Below are positions 47,470 through 60,400 of a stretch of DNA of 64,000 nucleotides, in pieces. The notes below the pieces were generated by a model, which had not been told where the DNA came from, did no database searches, and saw only the letters and a program-made list of their open reading frames with translations. This DNA is from Bugulina stolonifera. Taxonomy: Eukaryota; Bryozoa; Gymnolaemata; Cheilostomatida; Bugulidae. How positions within the stretch are numbered: position 1 is the first letter of the stretch; each line of letters opens with the position of its first letter. The translations under genes and the position numbers were made by a program. The DNA is taken from NCBI GenBank assembly GCA_935421135.1, contig OW285190.1:14270501-14334500 (forward strand). Reading direction: 5' to 3'.

Positions 47470-50451
47470 TCAATGAGTGTAGTAAGTGCCATAACGTTCT
47501 GGTAGCTTTATCTCTCTGGTGGATCTCCGCATATTAATTTCATCCTCATCTGAGTCTTCTATTGGTTCACCATCATTCATTTGGTTGTCAATGCCGTTCA
47601 TATCTTGAAGCCATTCTACTTCTACTCCACTTGACTTGTGCTCTTCGTCATTTGCCAATCTTCCATCACCAGAACCCGGTTGCCAGCCATATCTCAAGTC
47701 AGCTATGTGTCTGTTTATTCCATCCACTTCTATAGTGTGATGTGACACTATTTTAGTCACTCTGCCAGGTTTCCACACAGATGTGCAACGTCTGTTTGGT
47801 GGCTTCACATATACAACATCACCTTCTCTAAAGCCAGAGTTAATGATCTTCTGGCCAGCAACAGTTTTCTCACCCCATAATCTAGGTCTGTATCTGTACA
47901 AAGTCTCAGCAGGAACGACTTTATTTGACAAAGGACTGTTGTTGTACCAGTAAACAGCTTCCTCTACTGATCTGCCAGTTCTAGCTACAGCTCTTTTGAT
48001 TGTTCTATGATTTCGTTCAACAATCCCATTTCCAGAGTGTCGATAAGCACAGCAAAAAACTTGTTCAACTCCCCATTCTGCCAAAAACTCCTTCATCTTC
48101 CAGCTCACAAAGCATGGGCCATTGTCACACAGTAGTTGGCTGACAGGTCCTCGCTCCAGAAAAACTCTCTTGAGCGCCTTGACCACCGTCTCAGCATTCT
48201 CACTTGCCAGGCTGCTCCAGATAGCAAATCTACTGGGTCCACAGTCAATCAATGAGAGGTACGGCTTTCCATCCATGTAAGTTATGTCCACAGCAAGGCG
48301 GCTCCACACGTCAGATACTTCCAATGAACCATGTTCCCATGTGATTGGAGTTGGGTCAATAGATCTGCACAAATGGCATGATTTTATCACATTTTCCACT
48401 TCCTCCCGCTGAACTTCTGCCCCGATAAGCCTTTTTGCCAAGTGTAGTGTTTTATCAATCCCAAAATGGTGCTTGTTATGAAGTTGTAGGATATCAGCCT
48501 CCATATTGCACTCTGTTGTCATTCCAGTGGCAACTGCTGGTCTTCTTAACCATTTCTGAGGTACTCGTGTAAGGACATCAGCTTCATTATCTTGGGACTT
48601 CACCAAATCAATAGATATCTTCACCTGATACTCCTCCGCCAGTTGACTTAGTAGACCAAGCCTCCGTCTCACAATCATCTCGCTCATACCACTAACTTTA
48701 GGTCTCCTTGTGTCCTCTAACACTGATTTGACCCAGCTATAAACCGTCGCTGAATCAGTCATCACAGACAGCTGCTTGAAACCCCACTTGAGTGCCAGCG
48801 TCACACCCTTTAGCACTGATTCTAATTCAGCAACATTGATGGGTGTTCCGTCATCTTCTTTCCTCAACCATGCTGCATCCTCAATAATTTTTCCATTTAC
48901 ATCCAGGCAAGCTCCTATGGCTAGGCTGCTAGCATCACACCACACTTTACAGTTTGTTTCTTCTTTAACCACCCAATCTCCTTTGACAGGATCACGCTCC
49001 TTAGCCCTAGTGATTATCTCCCTAGCAATGGATTCTGCTTCACTTGAGATCATTTCATCCCATCCAGCTGCTTGGGTCAGTCTCTTTACATAGCTACAAG
49101 CAGTTCTCATCCATCCAGCAACAGGATAGTGTCCAATCAGTTTTCCACAAATAGAAAAGAGCTCTCGTTTTGTGACTTGTTCCCCCATATCCGGCAGCAG
49201 TCCATCTCTCCTCCAACAGTAGGTGCCTTTATTGTCACACTCAACTCTTAAACCAAGAACACGTGCACTTGACAGGGGTTCTGGGTCTTTTGTTTCCAGA
49301 CCAAACTTCTTCAGATGCGACTTGACCTTCTCCGCTGAGACTTTATCCATGTTAACCCAGATGTCATCGATGTAATGATCTGTTCCACCATTGATCTCCT
49401 CATCAAGGGACAACACCTTGTCTAAAATTTTTGACATAATCTTTGGAGCAACACTCAGACCAAATCCCATCCTTGTCATCACATACAGCTTTCCTTTAAA
49501 CTTCACAGCTTGAAATCTCTGCAATGCTCGCTCCATATGGATCTGTAAATAGGCTTTCCTTAGGTCTAACAAACACGCATTTTGCCCTCCTTTTCGCCAA
49601 CTCCGAATCTTGTCTTGGCATACTGCTGTGTCCACCCCTGGGTTACTGATTAGCCATCTGTTTAACTCTCTGTAGTCCATAACCGGTCTCACTTTCTTTG
49701 GTTTATTCGGTTGTCTGGCTGCCATCAGTGGTATTAGGCCTCTGACAGCTCCATGAACGTGCTCATCATGCTCCATTAGCCATCCATCAGCTATCCACCT
49801 CTCCAGTTCAGATTCATATTCTTCTTTGTGTTCCTCCGCTACTGCATACATTGCCTTCTGATTTGTTAGTACTGCTTCATCTTTGCTCCACTTCCAGCTA
49901 ACAATCCACCGCTTTCCATTGAAGTTTGCTGAGAAATCTGTATCATCTAGTTCCAAACAACGGCTGTTCTCCCTTTGTGGCACATCTACCTCTATTCTGT
50001 CAACTACAGCTCCAGCTCCAACCACACAAGATTCACTATCGACTCCAAAGACCACTGTCTTTCCTACTATGACTCCACCCATCTGTTGTATAGCATCTAT
50101 CCCAACTATCAACTGGGCATCTCTAACTAGCCTCTTTGCCACTAAGCACTCCACCTCGAGTATTTTGCCATTAATGTCCATGCAAGCCATCACTGTGCCA
50201 CTGCATGATGTCTTCTCTCCATTCAACATGCTAACAATCCGCGCTCTACCTCCAGGCTTCAGTCCAGCTCGTCCACAAGAGCTTTCCAACATCACCGACT
50301 GCTCACAACCTGTGTCCACGAGAGCCTTAACCTTGATATTGTTAACATACATGGTTATAAATGGTAGCACCGACTTTTTTATTGTTTGTTGATGGGGAGC
50401 GCATCCGGCGCTGACGAGCTCCCTTCCTCGTTTTCCTGACTCTTGCACCAC
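47470..50451 (-). CDS. pol: Pol polyprotein (protease, RT, RNase H, integrase)
   Basis: 993 codons, open throughout; the start given is the first GTG after an upstream stop in this frame. The aspartyl protease motif is ALVDTG (Asp46). The reverse transcriptase has LLDLRKAY (Asp296) and YIDD (360-363). RNase H acidic residues are Asp506 (WCDAS), Glu542 (VAELE) and Asp566 (MTDSA). The integrase zinc domain has His near 658-662 and Cys692/Cys695. The integrase core triad is Asp722, Asp776, Glu812 with the classic 35-residue D-E spacing. A GPY/F-like basic module follows. The frame is -1 relative to gag with a 73-bp overlap, so it is probably made by frameshifting. I see no canonical slippery heptamer in the overlap; GGAAAAC is the nearest. 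Confidence 0.95.
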   Translation of the reverse strand: MVQESGKRGRELVSAGCAPHQQTIKKSVLPFITMYVNNIKVKALVDTGCEQSVMLESSCGRAGLKPGGRARIVSMLNGEKTSCSGTVMACMDINGKILEVECLVAKRLVRDAQLIVGIDAIQQMGGVIVGKTVVFGVDSESCVVGAGAVVDRIEVDVPQRENSRCLELDDTDFSANFNGKRWIVSWKWSKDEAVLTNQKAMYAVAEEHKEEYESELERWIADGWLMEHDEHVHGAVRGLIPLMAARQPNKPKKVRPVMDYRELNRWLISNPGVDTAVCQDKIRSWRKGGQNACLLDLRKAYLQIHMERALQRFQAVKFKGKLYVMTRMGFGLSVAPKIMSKILDKVLSLDEEINGGTDHYIDDIWVNMDKVSAEKVKSHLKKFGLETKDPEPLSSARVLGLRVECDNKGTYCWRRDGLLPDMGEQVTKRELFSICGKLIGHYPVAGWMRTACSYVKRLTQAAGWDEMISSEAESIAREIITRAKERDPVKGDWVVKEETNCKVWCDASSLAIGACLDVNGKIIEDAAWLRKEDDGTPINVAELESVLKGVTLALKWGFKQLSVMTDSATVYSWVKSVLEDTRRPKVSGMSEMIVRRRLGLLSQLAEEYQVKISIDLVKSQDNEADVLTRVPQKWLRRPAVATGMTTECNMEADILQLHNKHHFGIDKTLHLAKRLIGAEVQREEVENVIKSCHLCRSIDPTPITWEHGSLEVSDVWSRLAVDITYMDGKPYLSLIDCGPSRFAIWSSLASENAETVVKALKRVFLERGPVSQLLCDNGPCFVSWKMKEFLAEWGVEQVFCCAYRHSGNGIVERNHRTIKRAVARTGRSVEEAVYWYNNSPLSNKVVPAETLYRYRPRLWGEKTVAGQKIINSGFREGDVVYVKPPNRRCTSVWKPGRVTKIVSHHTIEVDGINRHIADLRYGWQPGSGDGRLANDEEHKSSGVEVEWLQDMNGIDNQMNDGEPIEDSDEDEINMRRSTREIKLPERYGTYYTH

Positions 50452-51095
50452 TTTGCAATGTGTTCAGGTTGCCTGCACTTGAAGCAAACTATCTGCCGCT
50501 TAGTACTTGATTTTCCTTTATTGCACTGTCTGGCATGGTGTCCATACTCAAAACACTTGAAACACTGCCCTTGTCTGCTTGTTCCGACAGCACATGACAT
50601 ATCCTCTGTTACTGAGAGCATCATTCGTGCTCTACTAACCAAGTCACTTAATGACATCTTTTCCACTGACGCCAATGACTTAAGCTGTATGGCTGTGTCC
50701 GCAGGCAGGCCAGCCACGAAAGCACATCTCAGTAGTGGCTCCGGATCACCTTGTCCTATCTGCACCACCAACCTTCTAAGCTCTGCCAAGTAAACATCTA
50801 CTGTCTCACCTTGCCTGTAACTGCGTCTGACTAACAGGTCATATGACTGGAAACTGTTATTGCCAAACGCCAGGATAATCTCTGCCTTTAATTTCTGATA
50901 GTCATCTCGTACTTCTGGTGCTAGTTGATTGTAGACAGCAAATGCCGATCCTGACAGAAACAAGGGCAGGAAGCTCTTTAACTCTGTGATCTTCTGTAGC
51001 TCTGCCACTAGCTCAAGTTTCTGTAACCATTCTACAATGTCTCCACTTGAGCCATCTTCATAAACCTTCACCAAATCTGACACCTTTACCGACAT
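50379..51095 (-). CDS. gag: Gag nucleocapsid protein
   Basis: 238 codons from the ATG at 51095. The frame is open further upstream into the LTR, but only from a GTG. The middle part is retrotransposon-gag-like, with SYDLLVRRSYRQGE and YLAELRRLV. Two CX2CX4HX4C zinc knuckles (CFKCFEYGHHARQC and CFKCRQPEHIAKWC) near the C terminus bind the genomic RNA in this family. The ATG lies only 15 nt after the 5' LTR, an unusually short leader. It ends TAA at 50379-50381, after pol has begun in the -1 frame. Confidence 0.9.
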   Translation of the reverse strand: MSVKVSDLVKVYEDGSSGDIVEWLQKLELVAELQKITELKSFLPLFLSGSAFAVYNQLAPEVRDDYQKLKAEIILAFGNNSFQSYDLLVRRSYRQGETVDVYLAELRRLVVQIGQGDPEPLLRCAFVAGLPADTAIQLKSLASVEKMSLSDLVSRARMMLSVTEDMSCAVGTSRQGQCFKCFEYGHHARQCNKGKSSTKRQIVCFKCRQPEHIAKWCKSQENEEGSSSAPDALPINKQ

Positions 51096-51110
51096 ATTGC
51101 CGAAATAGCT

Positions 51111-51473
51111 TGTGCTCTGTTTACTCAGTCCAGTTACTACACTGATTATTCTCACTTGACTTCTGATTTATTGTGTTCTCAAAGCCAGCTTATATAGCAG
51201 GCAGCAAAGTATTACAATATGTTTACGTCAAAATATGAATCATAAAATGCTGCTAAATTCAGTCTATGATGCGTCATCACTTGTTTGCAAACAACAACAT
51301 GATTGTAAAGTGTATAACATGATGAAACTGCTATGTGCTGCCTATCAATCATAGGCAGCCCAAATTAACTCAAGCGTCATCATCAAGTTTATATATCAAC
51401 ACAGCTTATAATGTCAACACAAACAATGAACCACAACTAGACACAAACTTGTAACAATAACAAAGTCATCACA
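51111..51473 (-). repeat. 5' LTR of the retrotransposon
   Basis: 363 bp matching 47077-47439 by eye. It drives transcription leftward into gag-pol. Confidence 0.95.
51189..51196 (-). promoter_or_regulatory. TATA box in the 5' LTR
   Basis: TATATAAG on the minus strand. AATAAA follows at 51172-51167. A start 25-30 nt past the TATA would put AATAAA just upstream of the RNA 5' end, so the signal would act only from the 3' LTR copy. Confidence 0.65.
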
Positions 51474-51478
51474 CAAAA
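51474..51478. other. Target-site duplication, right copy (CAAAA)
   Basis: Matches 47072-47076. Confidence 0.9.
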
Positions 51479-54400
51479 TATCTTTGATAAATTATTATCT
51501 GTCAAAAATATTTGTCCATAGTACATGTACAACATGTCAAATAAATTATAATTACTTGTATATGAGACCTCACAATCTCTCTTCTTGTTTTAACCAGAAT
51601 AGTACTAGCCTGTGTTCTAAGGAAACCTACTTTTAGCTCAACTTTTACTGTCAAATTTTCCTTCCATTGCTGGAACCCAGGCTTAGCTTTAACAAGGGAG
51701 CAATAGATGTATCCACAATGATATTCAGAGACAATTAATCAAAATCAGCTGACAGTATAATTTTAACTACGTATTATGTAACTTCATTACTCTCCTCAAC
51801 TATTACAGAATACCATGGGAACACCAAGCTATGCTTTAAGGTGTCTACGTGAAGAGCATCTTCCTCCATAAACTACATTAAATGAAAAGTTATGGATTTT
51901 TTAATTTAATTTTTGGTTATGATTTGGAATTCAATGTTGGATTAAAGGAAGGTATGTGCTACATTAGTAAGACATTATGTATTTGAAGACACCCAGCATC
52001 AACACTGAAGGATTGGTATAAAACTACATAAATTCCATTTTATTGGATCTTAAGGCTGACAGTAACTTCTGTTTGAATATTTACCCAAGCATTTTATCTT
52101 TGTTTCAACCAAAACCATGAAATAAATTGAAAAAACAATATTCTATAATGGTTTGATAAACTTGCTGATCTGCCAATAATGCACAAAGATAAGTTTTAAC
52201 CTGCAACCCAGGTTAAAATATATCATAATAATATTATTTGTAATTGTTGTTGCCAAGGAATGGCGGGTCAAAAGATGCTATCAAATAATAAAGGGGACCT
52301 CATCTCCACTTCACATCACCCTGTCGAGTAAGTTGACTAGATATCATACTTTGAGAACCAAATGTTAACTAGATCTGGCAAGAGATAACATCGAGTTAGT
52401 CAATCGCTAGCGATTGTATAACGTAAGAAAAGGGTCAAGGTTTCCCTCCATACAAACAAGTCAGTAGTCTATGACAGTCACAACTTATCTCTGCCATGAC
52501 TACTTGGTGAATAACACGGTAAACATTAAGGGTAGGTAGACTGATAATGGAATGATTCACTGAAGCTACCAAATTTATGATAATCACTTAGGTGGGAGAT
52601 TTAATGGGCATGTATGGCTATTACACAAATGTAGTTTTTCACGAAAGTTGTTTTAATAAATTTAGTGCCAGCGAAATTTGTTTGGTGCTTGCCAAAAAAG
52701 TTGATTAAGGAAGTTGTGAATAGCTAGTAGTTCATTCTACCAGGTACGGGCAGTCTAAACTCTTTGGAGTGGATACATATCTACTATCTAGTAGTATGAA
52801 GACATAGTTGTGTGATTAGAAATGTTACCATCAATTTAGTAAGGTGGAAGCAGCTTTCAAACAAAAGGGAACTGCAACATAGAAACAACCTATGTTTTAT
52901 CGCCCAACCCCGCTCCCCCCCCCCACACACAGTTTTGCCGACATCTTTGTAAAAACTAATCTACAATGCATATTGACATTGATTGCTTTGTAAGAACCAG
53001 ACAGACTCCAGTCAGAACACTTGTATCTGGTATTTCCAGGTTATTGTTGAATAACATACAATAGCTTTAGATATGGTATCAGTAGCTTCCAGCGTTAGAC
53101 TAATCTCGACTTAAATCTTCCAGGGCGGATGTTTTAGTATATCGAATGCTTAAGTTAGCTTATGATCCAGGCAGACAAAACCACACTTCTGTGCATTGTT
53201 ATAACAAGGCACACATTGAGAGGAATTCTGGGGTTTGAACTCGGATCACGGTTTTCACCAGACAAAATGTTACTATATTACACATAAACTTGCAAGTAAG
53301 GCCTATTTGATTATTGATATTACAGACTTGACTTTCTTCTTTCTCCACTGCAGCGAGTAAGAGCTGAGTAAGTGTGAAGGAATTGTAGCACTACAACACT
53401 AATGTAGTGTGTGAACTCGCAGTTGGTAAGAGAGGTGATAATTACTGTGCACTAAGTAAGATAAGGGTGACCTGAGCTAAGAATACCAGATGGTCATACA
53501 TCTGCATGCTTGCATACCATTACAACATAATGTGCATATATTTTAGCTGACAGGCCATGAAAATGACATACAAGCTGTTGAACATGGCATATTTTAATAA
53601 ATTGATAATTTTTCGAAATTATTCTTACACACAAAGACAGTCTAATTATCATAATCACAAGTAATAGCAAGTCTTACAGGCAATGAAGGTAAGAAAAGGT
53701 GTCAATAGAAGGTGTGAAAAGGAAAGATAACAGATGGTATTCGAATCAAAAGTCGTAGAATAGAATTCCTACGACTTCATGTCGTCAGCACGATGTCTTC
53801 CAGCTAATGACAAACGTTAGCTATTCAAGCCCTATAATCAATTTAAAGTTGAATAACATTAAAATGTTTTACGTTCGATAGTTTTCCATTTCCTGTTATA
53901 TAACAGTATCATTTTCTCCAAGCTTTTGACGGTGATGGAAAGGAACAGTGTTGTATAATGTTTCTCAAAGACTCCCTAATTACTATATTTTATGGATGAA
54001 AGCTGTGTGGTATAATGTGTGAGAAAATTATATATTCACTAAGAAATAGAATTTTTAATGAACTATTGCAAAAGTAATTTCTTGTGGATATCAAACAATC
54101 AAAAGGATATTTGCACAATATTAAATGTAGCATAACAGTTGGTAAGAACAAAAGGCTTGAAAGATTAGTTTCTTCAATGGTTTCTTCATTTTAAGTGGAG
54201 TATTGAAATGAGACATTTAATTCTTTATATCACACCTTGCAGTATGTCATGATGACAGCATCTCTTTGATCCTCATTGCAAATGTAGAAAAAATGTAGGT
54301 TTAGAAAGATTAGCTAGCATACTGCAGTATATATTATATCAGTCATAATGACTTATGAAATAGAGACTACATACCGTTCCCTATTTCATAAGGCTAGATG

Positions 54401-57400
54401 GTATTTGCTGTACATTGCTGTATGTATATTGCTGTATGTATATACTGTGGTGCGCTGCCATTTTTCTAATTTTTTCCAGAATATCAATTTTGAAGTCGGT
54501 AATCTTGCATTACTGCCGGTGCAAATGTTAGCAGATGAATAGACCTATGTAACAGGGGTCATAACTTTTTAAAACATTTCCTAAATAGTAACTGTGTCTA
54601 AAAGGACCTGAACAGCAAGTCAGATGACAAAAACGCTACAGAAAATATTGACATTGTATTATGAAGAGAATATACTACAACATAGCTAAATATGAATTAT
54701 CATGTTGCAGTGTTATAATATTATTTCATATTTATACTTTATATTAGTATTTCAAAGTAAATACTAGTTATTCCAACAGTATTTGGGGCAAGTGTGAATT
54801 ATTGATAGTTACCAAATTACAGAGTATGTTTGCTAATCTGTTACCAGGCAGTTAGCAGAGGATTAAAACAACAATAAAGATAATAGTGACTCTTTACAGA
54901 TGGGAGATAGACCTATTACCCTAATCCTGTCTCTGAGGTGTGAAGAGATTATGTGGCTATCTTTCTGGTACCCAAATTCATGGACTTGAGATTGGTTCAC
55001 CAATTACATAGTGCAACTAGACCAGAAATTTCTGCTTGGCTGGTCCTACAAAGAAGGAGATAAACCAGAAATAACCTACATGTGGTAATCCAGGATTCTG
55101 CAGCTTGGTAAACAATACAGACATTCTCTGTGCTTTGTGCCAGCAGCTCTTTGGGTTCTACTACTTCAATACCTGCAGGAGGTGAGGCTAACAAAGGCCA
55201 TCACTGCTCCACGTCTTTAGCGAGTAGCAACTGAGGCTAAACCCTGTTTTTGTCCACATTGTTCAATAAAATAAATTGTTTAATCCGAATTGTTACAATG
55301 CAGTCATGTTGCTAAATAATAGAATGATATTAATACAAGTATTTTTTCTCAAATTTTTAAACCCAGATGATCTGCTTCTAATGAATTATTTTGAAATGTC
55401 TGCAGAAATATTGCTTTATGAATTTAATTAGTCATGCATTTCCTTGCCATTAAAGATTATGTCGTTAGAATATCAGAGGTTGACCCCTAGCAGTAGAGAG
55501 AGATGCTTTGATCTAAGGTTTACTATTCCTTGTCCATGGCAACTAGCTACTGACAACTAGCGAGCTTATACCTAATCTATAATATTAATGCTTTTCACAC
55601 TTCTCTTTGAAGTGCTACTAAAAAAGAAAAATGAATTTTCGAAATAATCATTTGAATCCTAGATTGACATGATGTGATGTGTTTACAGGGTGGGTTCTTA
55701 AAGGTCCCCAACTAGAGGCTGTCTTGAAGCTGAAGCTTCAATTGCCTAAAGGATGATAATGCCCCTAGTAATATTTTAATGGCCACTTTTGTGGTAAAAA
55801 TGATTTATGGGGTGAGAAAAAAGCCATATCAGTTTTATCAGATCCATACAATTAATTTTGGAAATGTGTGAGACTCAATTCAGTCTGCTCTGTGTTTTGT
55901 TTAATGTGGCCCATTTCAAATCATTATCTCTCACAAATGGGTAGTGGTGTCTGATAAATATGTAACACTCCGCTGGAGGGAATAGCAATTAAACGCTTAA
56001 ATTATTGAAACCATTAGCTGTTACCAAGCAAGACAATAGAGAACTTTTAATTCTACATTCATAATTGTTTAAAAACAACAGGTTTATAGCAAAATCTCAA
56101 GTAGAATGCAATTTTGGTTTATGCTAAATTTTAGCAAATTAGTACAAAATTAATCTCACTTGAATGAATTGTTGGTTTGTTTGTGAGGTGAAAGACTGAT
56201 CTGTTTTCGGAAAATCGATGGAAATTCAAGTTATCAAACTTGTATTTTACGTAATATAATATTACAAATTTATTTCTACCATTACTGGTGTAAGTTATAT
56301 TACTATTTACCTATTGCTATTCCCTCTTGAATTATGCCAATATAAAGTAATATACAGCAGGCTTCCACCTTTGATTGAAATAAATTAATCATGTTTTAAA
56401 TTAAATGTGGACAGGACAATGCTAAATAGTAGTAGTATGTATTTTTAGCAGCCATAAATTATTATATAATTACATGTTCATTACAATCATGTACAACTCT
56501 CGAAATTTGTTTAAATACTGAGAAACCATAAATAATAAACTGCTGAGGCTCGGCGGAGCTGCTATGAGACCGACTGTTATACAGTAGTTACATCAATACA
56601 ATAAAAACTTTTTCAAACAGATTTAATCTGTCTAAAGCATTCACTTCTGCCCAATTAGCATTGCCCTAAAGGCTAAATATAATTAATAGCATTGGCATTA
56701 ATTAAATAATTACAACAATTAACACATTTTGTTAATTAAATGGTAGATTATGATGGGATAGGGCGATATTTTGCAAAACTAAAAACCTCACTCTTGTATT
56801 TGGGTTAGATTAATAGCCTTAGAGTCTATACACCCCTCAAACTCCCAAACCCCACCCTTGTAATTATTTAGGTTAGTCCTAGAAACCGAAGCTAGAAGTT
56901 GTATCAGACTGATAATCTTTTAATTCCTTCAAGCCATGGCTCCTGTTCCGCTACAAGCTTTCACTAGTTTGACTTTCATGTAAAATATAAAAATTCCGTG
57001 CTTTTTATAAATGACTAAAGCAGCTTCATACATCTACCATTCCTGAATGCAGGTAAATAGGCAATGCAGGTAATTTGTGCAGTGCTTTCTGAGATCATTC
57101 AAGTGAAAGCTACAATGACTGCAGTCCTCCCGCTACAACTACTGTAGCTAGTTTGCAAATCACTATCTACAGTATGTCCCGCCTATCTAGGTCAACAACG
57201 TAGCTCCCTTCTTCCTCTTAATCACAGCTAAACTTTTTTCAGAAAAGTCGCTTTCAACTGGCATCATATTCAGGTTCATGTCCGTTGACTTAATAAATAG
57301 ACCTCATAGCCTGTTTTTCATTGGATGGAGTTTGGCCAACTATATATTTGAAAATAGAGAGCTGTGAATGTAGCTCAGACTTCTGTTTAGTCTAAATGAG

Positions 57401-60400
57401 TCCTAAGTACTTTTCTGTAAATTATGCCTGTGTGATGCATTTGAACAATAAATTTTAAAATCTAGATGTTAAATATCATTGCAATATGCAAAACACTGGA
57501 GAAGATTAACAGCCAGATATCAACCACCTGCCCTCAGCTGTCGTATCTGGCTGACAAGTATTTATAGTTCTTTATCTAACTCTTTACATAATAATAACTA
57601 TCAGCTGTAGTAAGAGGAGATCTGATAAGTCTTAATAAACTTAGCCTCGGATACACACCTACAATAAGTACACATGTCAAAAAATTTATCTTAATCCTCA
57701 TAAGTCTTTCCAGGGGTAAATGAGAACCCTCGCTAAATTCTGAAATGTCAAACAATATACTTTAGCTGACAGTTTTTATCTTAGTTCGCGCTTTTTTAAG
57801 GTGCAGCGAGTGATAGTCAACTTTTACCACTGGCAACATGCACTCTCAAGAGATTGCTAGGTAAAGAAAAAAGGGTAGATTATTACTTAATATTCATATA
57901 ACTAAATACATAATATGCAGAATTCTCAGCTGTGTCCCATATGGTCCTTTGAAGTCAAAAGTGATATACTACCACCGCTCCTGAGCAATTCCCTAGTTTT
58001 AGATAGACTGAGCATGTAAGTATGCAAATAAAATATGCATAGCACACGTAAAAAGTAGCTTACACTAGAACCTGCATGTGACAGTGAGCATAACCCAGGA
58101 ATTCAAATCTCAGGTCACCACTTGACTAGAAATTACTTGAACCTGAGTCTAGGTTCTTGAATTTCTGTTAACTTTTCGAAGTCTGAAAACATTTTGAGGA
58201 CTTTGAATTTGAATTTTAGTGGAACACCTTTGAATTAATTTCCTTGCTACTTGTTGAGAGGCCTTCACTGTGGACAGATTACTACCCTTAAAACAGTAAT
58301 TACCACTTAATTTGCAGCTGCAGCTTGTTTTTCTTAAATAATAAAAACTAATTTAAATATCATTTATTTCATAAACCAAAACAAACTTTGTGGTTTGTGA
58401 ATCGTAAATGGTAGCTACCTCAGTCAAGTCTTTCTTTAGTTTCTGCATTTCAAATCACTTGATTGTGGTCTGAGTTATTGAAGTGTGCACACATTTGCCT
58501 GACTTTTTATGATAACACCAAATCCTATAATGTTTAATTTATTTACAGGATGAGATGAGTTATTGTCTCCAGGTAGATCAATTAGCAAGTGGTACAACCC
58601 AATGTTCTAATTTTAATTTATACATTGCTTTATGAATATTCAAAAAGTTATTAATTCTTTGAAAGTGGAACCCAGGTTATGTCATTGGAGTTCAGAAACG
58701 TTAATTTCGAAGACATAAGGAGACTCAATTTCGGAATAATAATTATATTTAACTCAAGCATCTATATTATTATCGTCTCGTATCATTGCCTCTACATCAT
58801 GCATAATTTGAAAATTAAGCGTTTCGATTGTTTAACAGAGAAGATAAAAATCGTATGAGAGTTTGATTATAGTATTCAGTGAAAGATGTACTAAAACGAG
58901 ATTAATATCTGCCTCGTGTTATCAATGCCTGAGACAAGTAGACCACATTTTATTCATTCGCTTGTTTTGCTTGCAACAATATCAATTTGCTTAACTGTTG
59001 ATTTTTCATTCAACTTCTCGAATACTGATAATGTACGGAAAAACGTGTGAATTTAGAGACTGTGCTGTTTAATTGAGTAAGTGAGAATTGTGCAGTTGGC
59101 CGAGCATTCACTATAGATCTACTTGTACCAACATTTTAGTGCACTTCTACTGGTGTTACACACTTTGTAATTTATTTCCATTGCCAGAGTTTGGAACCAA
59201 GGCTAGCCTCACTCCCAACAGAATGTTTATTATGATTTGAACCTGGTAACTACCCATACATGTAGGCCATTAAGTACATCAGTTGATAACAATATTAGTT
59301 TGTAAATACATGTAGGTCAAAGGTTCATTTCCAAATTTTCATTACAATGTTGAACTTTTTATGCATAATTAAGTTATATAATGAGATTAATTTATGAATA
59401 TTTTATCTGCGAATATTAATACCTATATCCTTCTATAAATATGGAGCATAAAAACACAATTAAACTATAAATCATAACATAACCAATAATAATTATGTTA
59501 TTGGTTGTAAAGCATAGACTGCAACATGCCCTACGAAGGGGTGTCTTCACAACACCTTGAACGACCCAATTTGTAAATGAGTACGAATCAAGATGGTTAC
59601 CGGCCTGGGATTGGTCGGAGCAAGTCCTGCATCGCTCGCACCACAGTATCTTATTGAAGTACAATGATTTCCATGACAAAACTAAATTGATTAAAACTTG
59701 GATTGTCAAAACACTCTATGCACCATTATGCCATGGCATTATTAATGTATTACAAATCAAACGCTTTCTTACACGTTGTACAACTAACATCTCATGTGAA
59801 AGTAGAAGTTAATAAATCTACGATTACATGTAAGTGACATTAGACAACGGAGGACTTAGTCTATAATCTATACCATGACACTCTCAGTGCATTAATATCA
59901 TGGTTTGGTTTACGTGATCAGATAATATTATAGTTTCTACCCACTCAATCCAGTACTACATGTAATGTATATATATAATGCTTATACTTACAAATACCTT
60001 TACTATGTGCTACTAATAGAGTTACCTGCATCTTTGATTTGAACTATCTTAGTTGGTATAACTATTAGCTCATCTGTACTGTACATTGTATGATACACTA
60101 CTATGATGTAATACCACTAAGATACCTCTTAATTAAGACTACCATGTGGAGATTACTACCACTAGACTCTATTCATAATCTCGATGAACTTTTTTCTCCA
60201 ACTCCAAAATAGTGTGGAAAGTTTGACCTAAAAAGAACACCCAACTGTCTGTTCCAATTTTGTGCCAAGTCACTATGTTTACTAGAATTACTGAATTAGC
60301 AATAACGTCAAAATTATATTTATTGGATTCCTCTGAACTAATTTATTCATGTACATGTAAGTATAGTAGATATTGAAGGTGCAGCTAACAATAGCCAGCC

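Larger units (their letters stand above)
47077..51473 (-). mobile_element. Complete LTR retrotransposon, Ty3/gypsy-like gene order
   Basis: 4397 bp bounded by 363-bp direct LTRs starting TG and ending CA and by a 5-bp duplication. The minus strand encodes gag with two zinc knuckles, then pol in the order protease, reverse transcriptase, RNase H, integrase. Both frames are uninterrupted. The LTRs look identical by eye, so the insertion is very recent. A G-rich stretch (ATGGGGGA) sits directly before the downstream LTR as polypurine tract. No usual TGG primer-binding site is seen. Gene order and duplication fit Ty3/gypsy; BEL/Pao shares both traits, and the YIDD reverse transcriptase is divergent, so the clade needs a tree. 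Confidence 0.95.

Noticed and set aside
48776..50793. Plus-strand open frames inside the retrotransposon
   Set aside because: They are antisense shadows of gag and pol.
51095..51155. Longer gag start inside the LTR
   Set aside because: It begins at GTG, not ATG. The ATG at 51095 is the first usable start after the predicted RNA 5' end in this frame.
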